Assembly (NCBI RefSeq): GCF_013377295.1
Contig: NZ_CP016180.1
Location: 1,488,001-1,552,000, forward strand
Direction of reading: 5' to 3'
DNA length: 64,000 bases
Source: Pasteurella skyensis
GTDB lineage: Bacteria; Pseudomonadota; Gammaproteobacteria; Enterobacterales; Pasteurellaceae
Shown one piece after another: positions 26,685 to 36,310 of the stretch. The position numbers were made by a program, and so were the translations under genes. The first letter of the stretch is position 1. Each line of letters starts with the position of its first letter. A model generated the notes under the pieces. That model saw nothing but the letters and a program-made list of their open reading frames with translations, had not been told where the DNA came from and did not search any database.

Positions 26685-29321
26685 TTAATAAGCACCTTGA
26701 TTCCACTCCGTCGCTCCTTTGGGAACATTACTCTGGAGGATAAAATGCTGATTAGACTTCGCTTTCGCTCTCACTATTTTACCTGATGGCGTTGCAAATG
26801 AAATACCACCATTCATCAGTTGTTGCATTGTACCTGAACTGATTGTTGCACCATTTAATCCCATACTCATTGTATAACCTGATGATTTCCAAAATTGAGT
26901 ATTTTTACGAATTAAATGACGATATTTGTGATTAATGCGTAAGTGTAAGAATACTCTATCACTTAATTCACTTAATGTTAAATGTTGAACTATCCCCACT
27001 TGCAAACCACGGAAAAATATCGGTGTATCTACACCCAATCCACTTGCATCACTTGTTTCTAACACTATTGGAAAGCCCTGAGCATAAGTACTAAAACTTG
27101 TATCCGTTTCTTGTAAAGTAAACCATCTCTTACGTTTACCTGTTCCAGCTTCCACATTAATATAATTTTGCAGTACAGCCTCTAAATGCTTAAACCCAGA
27201 GCTATTCACTTCAGGAGAAATCGCATTAAACACACTACCGCTACGAGCCACTATTTTATAATATTGCTGCTTAATTGAAGCGGTCACTTTAATACGTTTT
27301 TTTGCATTTTCTAATATAAGTTTATCCACATAACCAATAGCCAGCCCCATATATTTAATCGGCATTCCTTCACTTAGCTTAGAAGCATCTTTTGCAATTA
27401 AGGTAATTGAAGAATAGTGTGTCGAGGCTTTATCATAATCAGGATACAGCTTACCACTCTGCTTATAACCATTATTATCAAAACTGATCGCACCTTTTAA
27501 ACTTCGCATTAATGGTGCTGCGTTAATATTGATCCCTTGTGTAGAGACCTTAACCGCCGTCGCAGGCTCTATCCAAAAGCGATTTTTAGGGGTTAATAAA
27601 TCACGATATTGAGGTTCAATAAATAATGATACTTCAAAATGATCTTTTTTAGGTGTGACTTTTAATACTTCCCCCACTTGAAAATCACGATAAAGCACAA
27701 CAGATCCTTTATCTATACCAGATAACCGTGTTGCAGATAACACTGTTGAAACATCTTTTTCATTACTCAAAATGCCTTGCTGTGCATTTTCTTTATTTTG
27801 ATATAACGGATAAACTTTTTTTGCTTTACCCTGAGGTTCAGTTGCCAGCAGTCTTACTCCGCCCTTCAACCACTCTGTGGGTGATGCTGATTTAATATTG
27901 ATGCCATCAAGACCTGCTGATACAGCAAAGCGAGAAATCGAAAAAAATTGACTATTTTCTGCAATTAAGTGGTGATAATCTGCATAAATCATTGCGCTAA
28001 AAGTCACATTATCTAAATTTACCTTACGCTCAACAATTTCACCAATTTGCACATCGTTGTAATAAATTCCCTGCCCTCTATCCACACCGTAAGATTCTGG
28101 AGAAGTAAAGGTTAAACCTAAAACATTAGGTTGATTCAGTAAATAATCTGCTTCTTTTTGTACAACAAGTTCTTCGGTTGGCTCTCCCTCGCCCACTTTA
28201 ACAACATCGAAAAACTGACCTCTCACTAATTCATTCAGTTTACTTAATTGCACTTTGTTTAAACTCAGCTGAGGCTCTTTTAATACAATCACCGTACCAG
28301 TGCGCAATAAGTGGGCATAATTAGGGTTAAATAACAATGTTCCTGTTACCGTCTCCGTAGCTTCATCATTAGCCTGAATGTCAGATAAGATCCCAATTTT
28401 AGTATTTTTATAAAATACTGATGTACTCTCTTTTTGAATCGCAGAATTCTTGGGTAAGACTACCTCTATAGCAATCCCTCTATTGGTGGCTTTTAAATTT
28501 TTATAAAGTGTGTAACTTTGATTCTGTAATGCGCTTTCTGCATTTGCTGGAGAATCAAAAGCAATAGCGCCTTGTACAAGGGATTGTAAACTATCAACAG
28601 AAACAGACAATCCCGATAAATTCAATTCAGCATTTATGCCACTTACGTTCCAAAAGTGACTATTTTTTTTCACTAAATGAGCATATTTTTGATTGATAAC
28701 TACATCAATTTCGACTTGTTGCTGATCTTTAGTAAAACGGTAACTTAATACATTTCCCACGGGTACTTTTTTAAAATAAACACTTGCGCCAATGGAGATA
28801 GCCCCTAGATCATTTGCAATTAACTTAACTAATAAATCACCGTCTGTCACAGGAGCTACTGGCGGGTCTGTTTCTGCTATAAACTCGTCAGCACTTTCCC
28901 CCTCACCGGGTAATAACGTAATATAATTTCCTGATACAAGAGAATCTAATCCAGATACACCAGCTAAAGACACAGAAGGCTGAATTAACCAAAATTTAGT
29001 GTCTTCACGCAATACCGACGTTGCCTCAGCATTAATTTCTGCAGTAACAACGACACTTTTAAAATCTTCTGAAAAATTGACTCGGTTGACTTTACCAATT
29101 TGTAATCCTTGATAACGAATCGGGGTTTTCCCTGCGGTAATACCTGCTCCATCAGCAAAATGGATAGTGATGATTTCGCCTCTTTCTTTTAGAATTTGAA
29201 AAAAGAGTAATACGCCTATCATAAAAGCAACAAGAGGCAGTAACCAAAAAGGAGATATTTTACGAGGAGAGCGTATTTTTGCCTCCTCAATCTGTGAAGA
29301 GGTATCCAGTTTTTCTGACAT
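26685..29321 (-). CDS. letB: LetB-type seven-domain MCE protein
   Basis: An inner-membrane-anchored, periplasm-spanning lipid conduit. The 878 residues (E. coli LetB/YebT 877) have an N-terminal membrane helix (about 24-45) followed by seven MCE repeats. Each begins with a strand such as ITIHFADGAGITAGKTPIRYQGLQIG and continues with a FW...G segment. Seven repeats distinguish it from three-repeat PqiB. The partner letA is not adjacent: fur lies upstream and an ABC exporter downstream. LetB as opposed to another MCE protein is based on length and repeat count. Confidence 0.9.
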   Translation of the reverse strand: MSEKLDTSSQIEEAKIRSPRKISPFWLLPLVAFMIGVLLFFQILKERGEIITIHFADGAGITAGKTPIRYQGLQIGKVNRVNFSEDFKSVVVTAEINAEATSVLREDTKFWLIQPSVSLAGVSGLDSLVSGNYITLLPGEGESADEFIAETDPPVAPVTDGDLLVKLIANDLGAISIGASVYFKKVPVGNVLSYRFTKDQQQVEIDVVINQKYAHLVKKNSHFWNVSGINAELNLSGLSVSVDSLQSLVQGAIAFDSPANAESALQNQSYTLYKNLKATNRGIAIEVVLPKNSAIQKESTSVFYKNTKIGILSDIQANDEATETVTGTLLFNPNYAHLLRTGTVIVLKEPQLSLNKVQLSKLNELVRGQFFDVVKVGEGEPTEELVVQKEADYLLNQPNVLGLTFTSPESYGVDRGQGIYYNDVQIGEIVERKVNLDNVTFSAMIYADYHHLIAENSQFFSISRFAVSAGLDGINIKSASPTEWLKGGVRLLATEPQGKAKKVYPLYQNKENAQQGILSNEKDVSTVLSATRLSGIDKGSVVLYRDFQVGEVLKVTPKKDHFEVSLFIEPQYRDLLTPKNRFWIEPATAVKVSTQGININAAPLMRSLKGAISFDNNGYKQSGKLYPDYDKASTHYSSITLIAKDASKLSEGMPIKYMGLAIGYVDKLILENAKKRIKVTASIKQQYYKIVARSGSVFNAISPEVNSSGFKHLEAVLQNYINVEAGTGKRKRWFTLQETDTSFSTYAQGFPIVLETSDASGLGVDTPIFFRGLQVGIVQHLTLSELSDRVFLHLRINHKYRHLIRKNTQFWKSSGYTMSMGLNGATISSGTMQQLMNGGISFATPSGKIVRAKAKSNQHFILQSNVPKGATEWNQGAY

Positions 29322-29347
29322 AAATATATACCGAATTAAAACGATAG

Positions 29348-29390
29348 AAGCGGTACGATTCTACAAAATTTTTGCAAAATCTCACCGCTT
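29348..29390. repeat. Inverted uptake-signal pair between fur and letB
   Basis: AAGCGGT (29348-29354) and ACCGCTT (29384-29390) with AAAATTTTTGCAAAAT between. Likely terminator for fur. Confidence 0.7.
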
Positions 29391-29426
29391 ACATTTAAAT
29401 AATTTAGTACTAAAAGACTAAAACTA

Positions 29427-29879
29427 TTACTTTTCTTTATTATCACAATGTGACAAATCGTTACACGTTCCATAAAGATAAAGACTGTGCTTTTCAAGCT
29501 CAATTCCGTGTTTTTGACTAATTTCTCTTTGACGACGCTCAATTTCATCATCTTTAAATTCAAACACTTTTCCACAATCTTTACAAATAATGTGATCGTG
29601 TTGATGATTATAATTTAATTCAAATACGGCCTTATTAGCATCGAAAGTATGGCGAGTCAAAATACCCACTTCTTCGAATTGATTTAAAACACGATATACG
29701 GTAGCTAAACCAACTTCTGACTTATGTTCTAACAAAAGCTTATAAATATCTTCAGCAGAAACATGTTGCATTTGCTCACGAGTATTTTGCATTAATGCAA
29801 GAATAGTTAATCGAGGCTCTGTAACTTTCAATCCTACTTTTTTCAGTAGCTCTTTATTTTGTTCAGATTGTTCCGACAT
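29427..29879 (-). CDS. fur: Ferric uptake regulator
   Basis: Iron-responsive repressor. The 150 residues have an N-terminal winged helix (SEVGLATVYRVLNQF recognition region), the HDHIICKDCGKVFEF metal site with the first CxxC, the regulatory HQHDH motif and a second cysteine pair near the C-terminus (CNDLSHC). Order and length match E. coli Fur (148). It lies 49 bases after fldA in a ybfE-fldA-fur run conserved with enterics. A palindrome upstream of ybfE may be the autoregulatory site. Confidence 0.98.
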   Translation of the reverse strand: MSEQSEQNKELLKKVGLKVTEPRLTILALMQNTREQMQHVSAEDIYKLLLEHKSEVGLATVYRVLNQFEEVGILTRHTFDANKAVFELNYNHQHDHIICKDCGKVFEFKDDEIERRQREISQKHGIELEKHSLYLYGTCNDLSHCDNKEK

Positions 29880-29928
29880 TTTATTCTCCTTACTTTATAG
29901 CTAACTTATAATAGCCAATCCCTAGCTA

Positions 29929-30453
29929 TTAACCTAATGACGAAAGACACATTTCATCATTTAATTGTTGACACCATTGTTGCACACGTTGTTCGGTTAA
30001 TTCAGGTTGACGATCTTCATCAATACACAGCCCCACAAAAGTATTATCATCAACGAGTGCTTGAGAAACTTCAAAATGATAACCTTCAGTAGACCAATGC
30101 CCTACAATAATTCCACCGTTTTCTTCTATAACATCACGAACCGTACCCATCGCATCACAGAAATATTCGGCATAATCTTCTTGATCTCCACAACCAAAAA
30201 TAGCAATGATTTTGCCCGAAAAATCAATTTCTCTTAACGTTGGCATAAAGTCATCCCAATCCGCTTGAGACTCACCGTAATACCAAGTTGGGATTCCTAT
30301 TAATAAGAAATCATACGCTTCTATATCTTCTTTGGTACTTTTCGCAATATCACGAACATCAATAAGGTTTGCTCCTAATTGATTTTGAATCATTTTTGAT
30401 ACAGCTTCCGTATTACCTGTATCACTTCCATAAAATAAACCAACAACTGCCAT
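29929..30453 (-). CDS. fldA: Flavodoxin I
   Basis: FMN electron carrier for radical-SAM and other reductive enzymes. In the 174 residues the phosphate loop GSDTGNTEAVSK (9-20), the isoalloxazine loop PTWYYGESQADWDDF and the FGCGDQEDYAEYF segment are all present. It matches the long-chain flavodoxins such as E. coli FldA (176). It lies 8 bases after ybfE and upstream of fur, so it is likely co-transcribed and iron-responsive. Confidence 0.97.
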   Translation of the reverse strand: MAVVGLFYGSDTGNTEAVSKMIQNQLGANLIDVRDIAKSTKEDIEAYDFLLIGIPTWYYGESQADWDDFMPTLREIDFSGKIIAIFGCGDQEDYAEYFCDAMGTVRDVIEENGGIIVGHWSTEGYHFEVSQALVDDNTFVGLCIDEDRQPELTEQRVQQWCQQLNDEMCLSSLG

Positions 30454-30461
30454 TGTATTCC

Positions 30462-30752
30462 CTACTTTTTATCTATAAGTTGTTTATTAATATGATCATC
30501 TAAAATTTGTTGAATTAACTGACCACGAGTAATATTCCGTTGGTTAGCAACATCTTCCAAAGCAGAAATAAGGTCAGAATGTAACTTTAGTTCTACTCGT
30601 TTTAAACCACTGGAACGATCTCTTTTTAATTGATTACGTTTATTTATCCTAATTTGCTGCTCTCGAGTTAATGGATTACTACGGGGACGCCCCACTTTTG
30701 GTGCCGAAGCAAAAAGGTCTAACGTGATACAATCTACATCTTGTTTTGCCAT
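30462..30752 (-). CDS. ybfE: YbfE family (LexA-regulated in E. coli) protein
   Basis: A 96-residue basic protein with a C-terminal ribbon-helix-helix-like segment (LKRVELKLHSDLISALEDVA). The N-terminal TLDLFA and GRPRSNPLTREQQIRINKRNQLKRD stretches match E. coli YbfE. It is probably DNA-binding; its targets are unknown. First gene of the ybfE-fldA-fur run, 8 bases before fldA. No SOS box is visible upstream, so LexA control known in E. coli may not hold here. Confidence 0.9.
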   Translation of the reverse strand: MAKQDVDCITLDLFASAPKVGRPRSNPLTREQQIRINKRNQLKRDRSSGLKRVELKLHSDLISALEDVANQRNITRGQLIQQILDDHINKQLIDKK

Positions 30753-30757
30753 TATGA

Positions 30758-30803
30758 ATTATAATACTATCTACCATTCTCATTTGCAAATGAAAATGAG
30801 AAT
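30758..30803 (-). promoter_or_regulatory. Probable ybfE-fldA-fur promoter with a Fur-like palindrome
   Basis: ATTCTCATTT (30776-30785) and AAATGAGAAT (30794-30803) form a perfect 10-base inverted repeat. It contains AATGAAAATGAGAATACC, which resembles three Fur hexamers. A -10 TATAAT on the minus strand lies at 30758-30763, so a bound protein would cover the -35. Confidence 0.5.
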
Positions 30804-31012
30804 ACCATAAACAATGGTGAAATATATCATATTCTAACCCCCTTGAAAATAAGGCATTCTAAAATTTTAGTACTCGCTGTTATTTTATAAGACAAAAACA
30901 AATCAAGCGGTCACATTTCAACAAAAATTTACACATTTTAAGATCTATTCTCTCTCTAACCATTTCATAGTAGAATGGATTGTCTGCTCAAATACTAAAA
31001 AGGAACCTCAAT

Positions 31013-31861
31013 ATGTTAAATGGCAAACTGCATTTTATTAAACAAATTACACCTGAACTGAGTTTACAACAATGTAATGAAATTCCTATTATTGTTTTAA
31101 AACATAAAGTAGGCAAAGCGCTCATTTCATTACAAGGCGCACATTTATTAAGTTGGCAACCTCTGAATGCCGATAATGATATCTTTTGGCTCAGTGAAAT
31201 AGAATCCTTTAAGTTAGGTAGCGCTATTCGAGGAGGCGTTCCAATATGCTATCCTTGGTTTGGAGGAAAACATACACCTTCTCACGGCTATGCACGGATT
31301 TCTTTATGGCAATTAAGTGATTATAAAATTAGTGATAAAAAAATCAGTTTAGAATTTTCTCTCTTTTCTGATAATGAAATTATTGAAGCAAAAATGGTAA
31401 TGCACTTTACTGAGCAGTGTCAGCTCGATTTTATCCATTATGGACAAGAAACAGCACAAGTTGCATTACATAGCTATTTTAATATTGGAGATATTAACTC
31501 GGTAAGCGTAACAGGATTACCAACCACTTGCTTTAACTCACTGACTCAACAGCAAGAAGAGGTCGCCTCTCCTCGTCAGGTTTCAGAAAATATTGACTGT
31601 ATTTATGAGATTACAGCGCCGGTAGTTAATACCATTACAGATCCTGTTTATCAACGTCGAATTGACATTCACCATATCCAAGCCAATAATATTGTGTTTT
31701 GGAATCCGTGGCATAAAGCAACCAATGGAATGACCTCTCTGGGCTATCAAAAAATGCTTTGCATTGAAACCGCTCAAATTAATAAACCCTTATCACAAGG
31801 GGAAAAAGTGTCTGTTGTTATTGGTATAAAAAATCTATCGGATGATAAATTTTGGGCATAG
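31013..31861 (-). other. Position note: mutarotase gene is on the plus strand (see next entry)
   Basis: Only the opposite strand of the following gene; no minus-strand feature is claimed here. Confidence 0.05.
31013..31861 (+). CDS. yeaD: D-hexose-6-phosphate mutarotase (YeaD family), 3' end altered by IS copy 3
   Basis: Interconverts anomers of hexose-6-phosphates; aldose-1-epimerase fold. The 282-residue product starts at ATG 31013 after AAAAGGA. Family motifs: IRGGVPICYPWFG, SHGYARIS, a catalytic-type histidine in HSYFNIGD and FWNPWHK near the end. IS copy 3 begins at 31855 inside the last codons, so the protein ends DDKF-WA. Rebuilding the site from the right flank gives DDKF-CKF, one residue longer, so the enzyme should still work. 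Confidence 0.9.
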   Translation: MLNGKLHFIKQITPELSLQQCNEIPIIVLKHKVGKALISLQGAHLLSWQPLNADNDIFWLSEIESFKLGSAIRGGVPICYPWFGGKHTPSHGYARISLWQLSDYKISDKKISLEFSLFSDNEIIEAKMVMHFTEQCQLDFIHYGQETAQVALHSYFNIGDINSVSVTGLPTTCFNSLTQQQEEVASPRQVSENIDCIYEITAPVVNTITDPVYQRRIDIHHIQANNIVFWNPWHKATNGMTSLGYQKMLCIETAQINKPLSQGEKVSVVIGIKNLSDDKFWA

Positions 31862-32944
31862 TAGACAAAATAGTTGGTAATTTTGAGGAGCTATGCCCAT
31901 AGTAGACAAATGAGTTGGTTTTTATTATTTTATAAATAATTACCAACTCCTTTTATTTAGAAAATCTTTTATAAACATAATCTTATGGTATTTGGTTAAA
32001 CCATTATGATTAGATAGTTTTCGTTTAAGTTCTCCAAATAAACTTTCAAGCCTATTTGTTGTTTTTTCTATATTTAATTCAGGATATTTTTCAAAAGTAA
32101 ATAAATAATCCATATTATATTTTAAGCTCCTGTAAGCATTTCTTATATTACGATGTTTAAAAGGATATTTACCCTTTTCATTTATTTTATCGGAGCGTTC
32201 ATTTAAATATTCTTTATGTTTTAAATACCAATAATGTAAATTAATATAGAACTCGTTTTTAGAGCTATTTTTTAATGTTTTAACTAATATTTTTAGCTCT
32301 TTTCCCGCTTCAGATTTAGGGTTCCTTGTTAATTTCCTTATTACATTTGCTATTTGATGAAATTGGCAAAGTTGTGCAGGCGTATTTAAAAAATCTCTTA
32401 ATAATCCTCGTCTTCCATCACAAGTAATAGATTGAATAATATAGCCTTTTTCTCTTAATTTATTCATTGCTAATAGATAATAAAGATTTTTTTCTGTTGT
32501 CACAATTTGATGATAAATTACCTTCTTTGATAAAGTGTCCATAAAAACGAGAACACCAAAATTTCGACCAAAGAAAGTGGTATCCATCATTAAGTTCAAT
32601 TTATTATTTTGTGGGATATTTAATGGCGTTTTAGGGGCTTTTAAAACATATCTTTGAATAGTTCTAACAGAGCAATTATATTTAATTGCTAGTTGCTTAT
32701 AGGTTTGTTTACCTTCTGTGTAATCTAGCCAAATTTGGCTTGAATTTAAGGATTTTTTGAAGGTAAAAGTTTTATTACAAATAGAGCATTTATAACGTTG
32801 AACATTATTTTGGGTACCATATTTGTGAATATTCGTTTTATGACAAAAAGGACAAGTTTTTTATTCATTTTCAAAAAAGTGGGCTAAAGCACAGTAATAT
32901 AAAGCTTTAACCCATTTTTTACCAACTATTTTGTCTACTATGCC
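31855..32944 (-). mobile_element. IS256-like insertion sequence, copy 3 (inverted)
   Basis: The same 1,090-bp element in the opposite orientation to copies 1 and 2. A 7-bp duplication AATTTTG flanks it (31848-31854 and 32945-32951). It inserted at the extreme 3' end of the mutarotase gene and supplies its new stop codon. Confidence 0.93.
31940..32868 (-). CDS. IS256-like transposase, copy 3
   Basis: As copies 1 and 2, including the A6 run and the one-base frame offset after the ATG at 32868. One amino-acid change is seen in the core (Ser to Asn in NIRNAYRS, from a single G-to-A change), showing that the copies are very recent. Confidence 0.75.
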
Positions 32945-32995
32945 AATTTTGCAAATTTTAGGTTAAATGTGACCGCTTCAATTTAACAATAAAAA

Positions 32996-33028
32996 AACCC
33001 AATCATTCTATTCTTGAACAATTGGGTT
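32996..33028 (-). terminator. Terminator after the AGCS transporter gene
   Basis: AACCCAAT (32996-33003) pairs with ATTGGGTT (33021-33028). On the minus strand the stem is followed by TTTTTTTATT. Confidence 0.85.
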
Positions 33029-33051
33029 GGTTTTATTACGTAAAAGAATGA

Positions 33052-34500
33052 TTATTTAATCACAATTTTTTTATCATCTAAGTCTTTCCACGCCGTTAAA
33101 TCAATATCTAAACGTTCATATTGCTGAGCATCAAAGACAGGTTCTTCAATACCTGCATCTAATTGACATCTGTAATCTTTCAATAATTTTACCGCTCGAG
33201 GGAAAAGCATAATCAGCGCCAATAAGTTCGTTAAAGCAAGAACGCCCATTAATGGATCAGAGAAGAAGAACACTGATACTGCATCTGGAGAAACTGCACC
33301 TAAAAATAACACCCCAATTACGGCTAAACGTAAAATAAATACAGGTACTTTAGCTTTATCTCCCGCAAGGAAACTCACACCATTTTCACCCATATAGTAG
33401 TTATAGATAATTGAACTAAATGAAAATAATAAAATTGAGAATGTTAATAAATAGCTTACCCAGTTACCAAAGTGACCCACTAATGATTGTTGTGTTAATA
33501 CCACACCATCAATTTCAACACCCGGTTGATATACATCGCCTAATAACACAATAAAGGCTGTCGCACTACAAATAAGAATGGTATCAATAAATACTGACAG
33601 AGCTTGTGAAATACCTTGACTCACAGGGTGATTCGCTTGAGCGGTTGCTGCCACATTTGGCGCTGAACCTAAACCTGCTTCATTGGAGAATAAACCACGA
33701 CGCATACCTTGTGCAATCGCTACACCCATTCCACCGCCAACAACAGAATCAATACCAAAGGCATTTTTTACTACGCTGACAATTAGTGCTGGTACTTCTG
33801 TGATATTCATTACAATCACAACAATAGCAAGTAGAAGATAAATCACTGACATTAATGGCACAATAATATCTGCGGCTTTCGCAATACGTTTAATTCCACC
33901 AAAAATAACCAATCCACCAAATACAACTAAGAAGATACCCGTATAAAGACGATCAATACCTAAACTGTCTAATGCAGCACCTGCAACGGTATTACCTTGG
34001 AAAGCATTAAAACCAATAGAGAAAGAAAGTGTTAACGCAATAGCATAAATCACCGCTAACCAACGATAATCTTTACCCAAACCGTGTAAAATATAATGAG
34101 CAGGGCCTCCACGGTATGTACCATCAGCTTCTTTGCGTTTATAAAGTTGTGCTAAAGAACATTCAACAATACTGGTCATCATTCCAATCAGAGCAACAAC
34201 CCACATCCAAAATACGGCACCCGGTCCACCTAAACTGATAGCAACTGCAACACCTGCAATATTACCACCACCAACACGACCACCGATAGAAACTAACAAT
34301 GCCTGACGTGAGCTTACTGCATCTGGATCGTGACTATCTTTTTCAGATCTAAATACATTAAACATACGCCCAAAATATCTAAATTGAGCGAAACCGCCTA
34401 CAGTAGTGAAGAGTAAACCAAATACAATTAACATTGGAATTAATGCCCAACCCCAAGTTAAATCGTTAATCACATCAAAAAATTGATGAATATATTCCAT
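33052..34500 (-). CDS. Sodium:alanine/glycine symporter (AGCS family)
   Basis: Sodium-coupled uptake of alanine, glycine or a related small amino acid through the inner membrane. The 482 residues have about ten to eleven membrane helices. Family signatures: GGFAQFRYFGRMF near 35-47, SIGGRVGGGNIAGVA, the SIGFNAFQGNTVA region and GMRRGLFSNEAGLGSAPN. The substrate cannot be fixed from sequence. It stands alone, with its own terminator and IS copy 3 downstream. Confidence 0.92.
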   Translation of the reverse strand: MEYIHQFFDVINDLTWGWALIPMLIVFGLLFTTVGGFAQFRYFGRMFNVFRSEKDSHDPDAVSSRQALLVSIGGRVGGGNIAGVAVAISLGGPGAVFWMWVVALIGMMTSIVECSLAQLYKRKEADGTYRGGPAHYILHGLGKDYRWLAVIYAIALTLSFSIGFNAFQGNTVAGAALDSLGIDRLYTGIFLVVFGGLVIFGGIKRIAKAADIIVPLMSVIYLLLAIVVIVMNITEVPALIVSVVKNAFGIDSVVGGGMGVAIAQGMRRGLFSNEAGLGSAPNVAATAQANHPVSQGISQALSVFIDTILICSATAFIVLLGDVYQPGVEIDGVVLTQQSLVGHFGNWVSYLLTFSILLFSFSSIIYNYYMGENGVSFLAGDKAKVPVFILRLAVIGVLFLGAVSPDAVSVFFFSDPLMGVLALTNLLALIMLFPRAVKLLKDYRCQLDAGIEEPVFDAQQYERLDIDLTAWKDLDDKKIVIK

Positions 34501-34694
34501 AAATAAAATCTCCTAAATTTTTATCAAACGGCAGAACTCTAACAATAAATAGTTAAACGATCAAGGTATTTTAATAACTTTTTCTTATAACAGTCATTAC
34601 TTTTTATACTTACAATAATGATATTTTATTAAAAAATAACGCAATTAAGCCGTCCCTATTCATTTTATAGGGACTCTTGTTGTCATAAATCATT

Positions 34695-35642
34695 TTACGG
34701 CAAGAGGCTTTTAGAGCCTAATTTTTGGATATACTTATTCGTTGCAATTTTGGCAGAGAACCAGCCAATAAAGACACAAAATGCAACCGCAAAACAGACT
34801 TCACTTAAATTAAAACTATTTAACTCAAATTTCACGACAAAGAGATCGGTAACATATTTTACGACACCTGCAAAATAGCCCACGATAATCAAAGAAAATA
34901 AAATGGCTAAAAGACTACCCAATAAACCATAAATCACCCCTGTATAGATAAAGCGGCGAGCAATAAAATGTTCCGTTGCCCCAACAAGCTGCATAACTTC
35001 AATGGCAGCTTTATTATTGGACACATCTGAACGAACACTATTTCCGATCACTAAAAACACAGAAATTGACATCAAAACAGCACAAATAACCCCCACCTTA
35101 GCAATTAGCCACGTTAAAGCGGTTAGTTTTTCCAGCCAACCATTATCCAAGCGCACTTCTTGTACACCTTTAATATCCTGTAAGGCATTTCGAAATGCAA
35201 GCATATGCTCAGTAGTGGTAAATTCCTTTTTCGGCTTAAAAATCACGATTGCAGGTAATGGGTTATCATCTAAAATATCTAATGCCTCATCAAACCCTGA
35301 CCATAATCGAAAATCTTCTAAACTTTGTTGGCGAGAGATAAACTGAAAATCTTCCATTTTATCTTTTTCAAAGGGACGAATTTTATCGACTAATACCTCT
35401 ACATCCTTTGTTGATAAATTTTTATGTAGATAAACAGTAATTTCTTGCTCTGGATAAAACTCTGTCGCAGCATAATGCGTATTCTTCCATAACAGATATC
35501 CCATCATTGGAATCGTAAGAGAAACAGAAATAACTAATACCGTTAATAGTGTACTCAACTTACGTCTAAATAAATCCTGCCAAACTGTACGTAAAATATA
35601 ACGTGTTTGTACACTAAAGATATTCAATGAATAAGACATCAT
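34695..35642 (-). CDS. ftsX: Cell division protein FtsX
   Basis: Membrane subunit of FtsEX, which couples the divisome to periplasmic murein hydrolase activation. The 315 residues have a short cytoplasmic N-terminus, a membrane helix (about 33-52), the periplasmic ECD with an LSTKDVEVLVDKI-like start, then three C-terminal helices. It starts 11 bases after ftsE. No ftsY is adjacent, unlike in E. coli. Confidence 0.95.
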   Translation of the reverse strand: MMSYSLNIFSVQTRYILRTVWQDLFRRKLSTLLTVLVISVSLTIPMMGYLLWKNTHYAATEFYPEQEITVYLHKNLSTKDVEVLVDKIRPFEKDKMEDFQFISRQQSLEDFRLWSGFDEALDILDDNPLPAIVIFKPKKEFTTTEHMLAFRNALQDIKGVQEVRLDNGWLEKLTALTWLIAKVGVICAVLMSISVFLVIGNSVRSDVSNNKAAIEVMQLVGATEHFIARRFIYTGVIYGLLGSLLAILFSLIIVGYFAGVVKYVTDLFVVKFELNSFNLSEVCFAVAFCVFIGWFSAKIATNKYIQKLGSKSLLP

Positions 35643-35653
35643 ATTTCCTTAAA

Positions 35654-36310
35654 TTAATTTTTCAAATGACCTTCTTCAAGTACTAAACAAGGTTTAGGAC
35701 GTTGAGTAATAATATTAGTATCGTGTGTTGCAATAAGAACTGTGGTACCTGTTTGATTAAAGGCTTCAAATAAACGAAAAATTTCAAATGACAGTTTTTC
35801 ATCTAAATTTCCTGTTGGTTCATCCGCCAATAACAATTGCGGACGATGAACTATCGCCCTTGCAATATCTACACGCTGTTGTTCTCCACCAGAAAGTTGC
35901 ATAGGTAGATAATTCGCTTTGTGCTCTAAGCCAACTCGCTCTAATGCAATTCGTGCTTCTCGTTTTATAATGGATTGATTAACTCCCATAATAATCAAAG
36001 GTAATGCCACATTATCAAGTATTGTTCGATCCGTTAATAAACAATAATTTTGATGAACCATTCCAATTTGACGTCTTAGAAAAGGTAATTCTCGCTCTGA
36101 TAAACGAGTAATATCGTGACCATTAAATCGAACTTTTCCACCATTGGCTTGCTCAATACCCATCACTAATTTAAGTAAAGTACTTTTACCTGCACCTGAA
36201 TGCCCTGTTAAATATGCCATTCCTCCAACAGGAAGATGGAAGCTAATTCCTTGTAGTGCGGGTCTTCTTGCACCAATATAGACTTTATTCACATTAGTAA
36301 ACTGTATCAT
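35654..36310 (-). CDS. ftsE: Cell division ATP-binding protein FtsE
   Basis: ATPase partner of FtsX. Walker A GHSGAGKST, Q-loop, signature LSGGEQQR, Walker B LLLADEPTGNLD and H-loop ATHD are intact. The start at 36310 (MIQFTNVNKVY) aligns with E. coli FtsE, which begins MIRF; a GTG three codons upstream is the alternative. From 36310 the product has 218 residues. The TGHSGAGKSTLLKL region is characteristic of FtsE among ABC ATPases. Confidence 0.96.
   Translation of the reverse strand: MIQFTNVNKVYIGARRPALQGISFHLPVGGMAYLTGHSGAGKSTLLKLVMGIEQANGGKVRFNGHDITRLSERELPFLRRQIGMVHQNYCLLTDRTILDNVALPLIIMGVNQSIIKREARIALERVGLEHKANYLPMQLSGGEQQRVDIARAIVHRPQLLLADEPTGNLDEKLSFEIFRLFEAFNQTGTTVLIATHDTNIITQRPKPCLVLEEGHLKN

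Noticed and set aside
30753-30830. SOS box for ybfE
   Set aside because: E. coli ybfE is LexA-regulated, but no CTGT-N8-ACAG pair is present here; the palindrome is Fur-like.
31013-31861. A minus-strand feature opposite the mutarotase gene
   Set aside because: A placeholder entry at very low confidence; no minus-strand gene is supported here.
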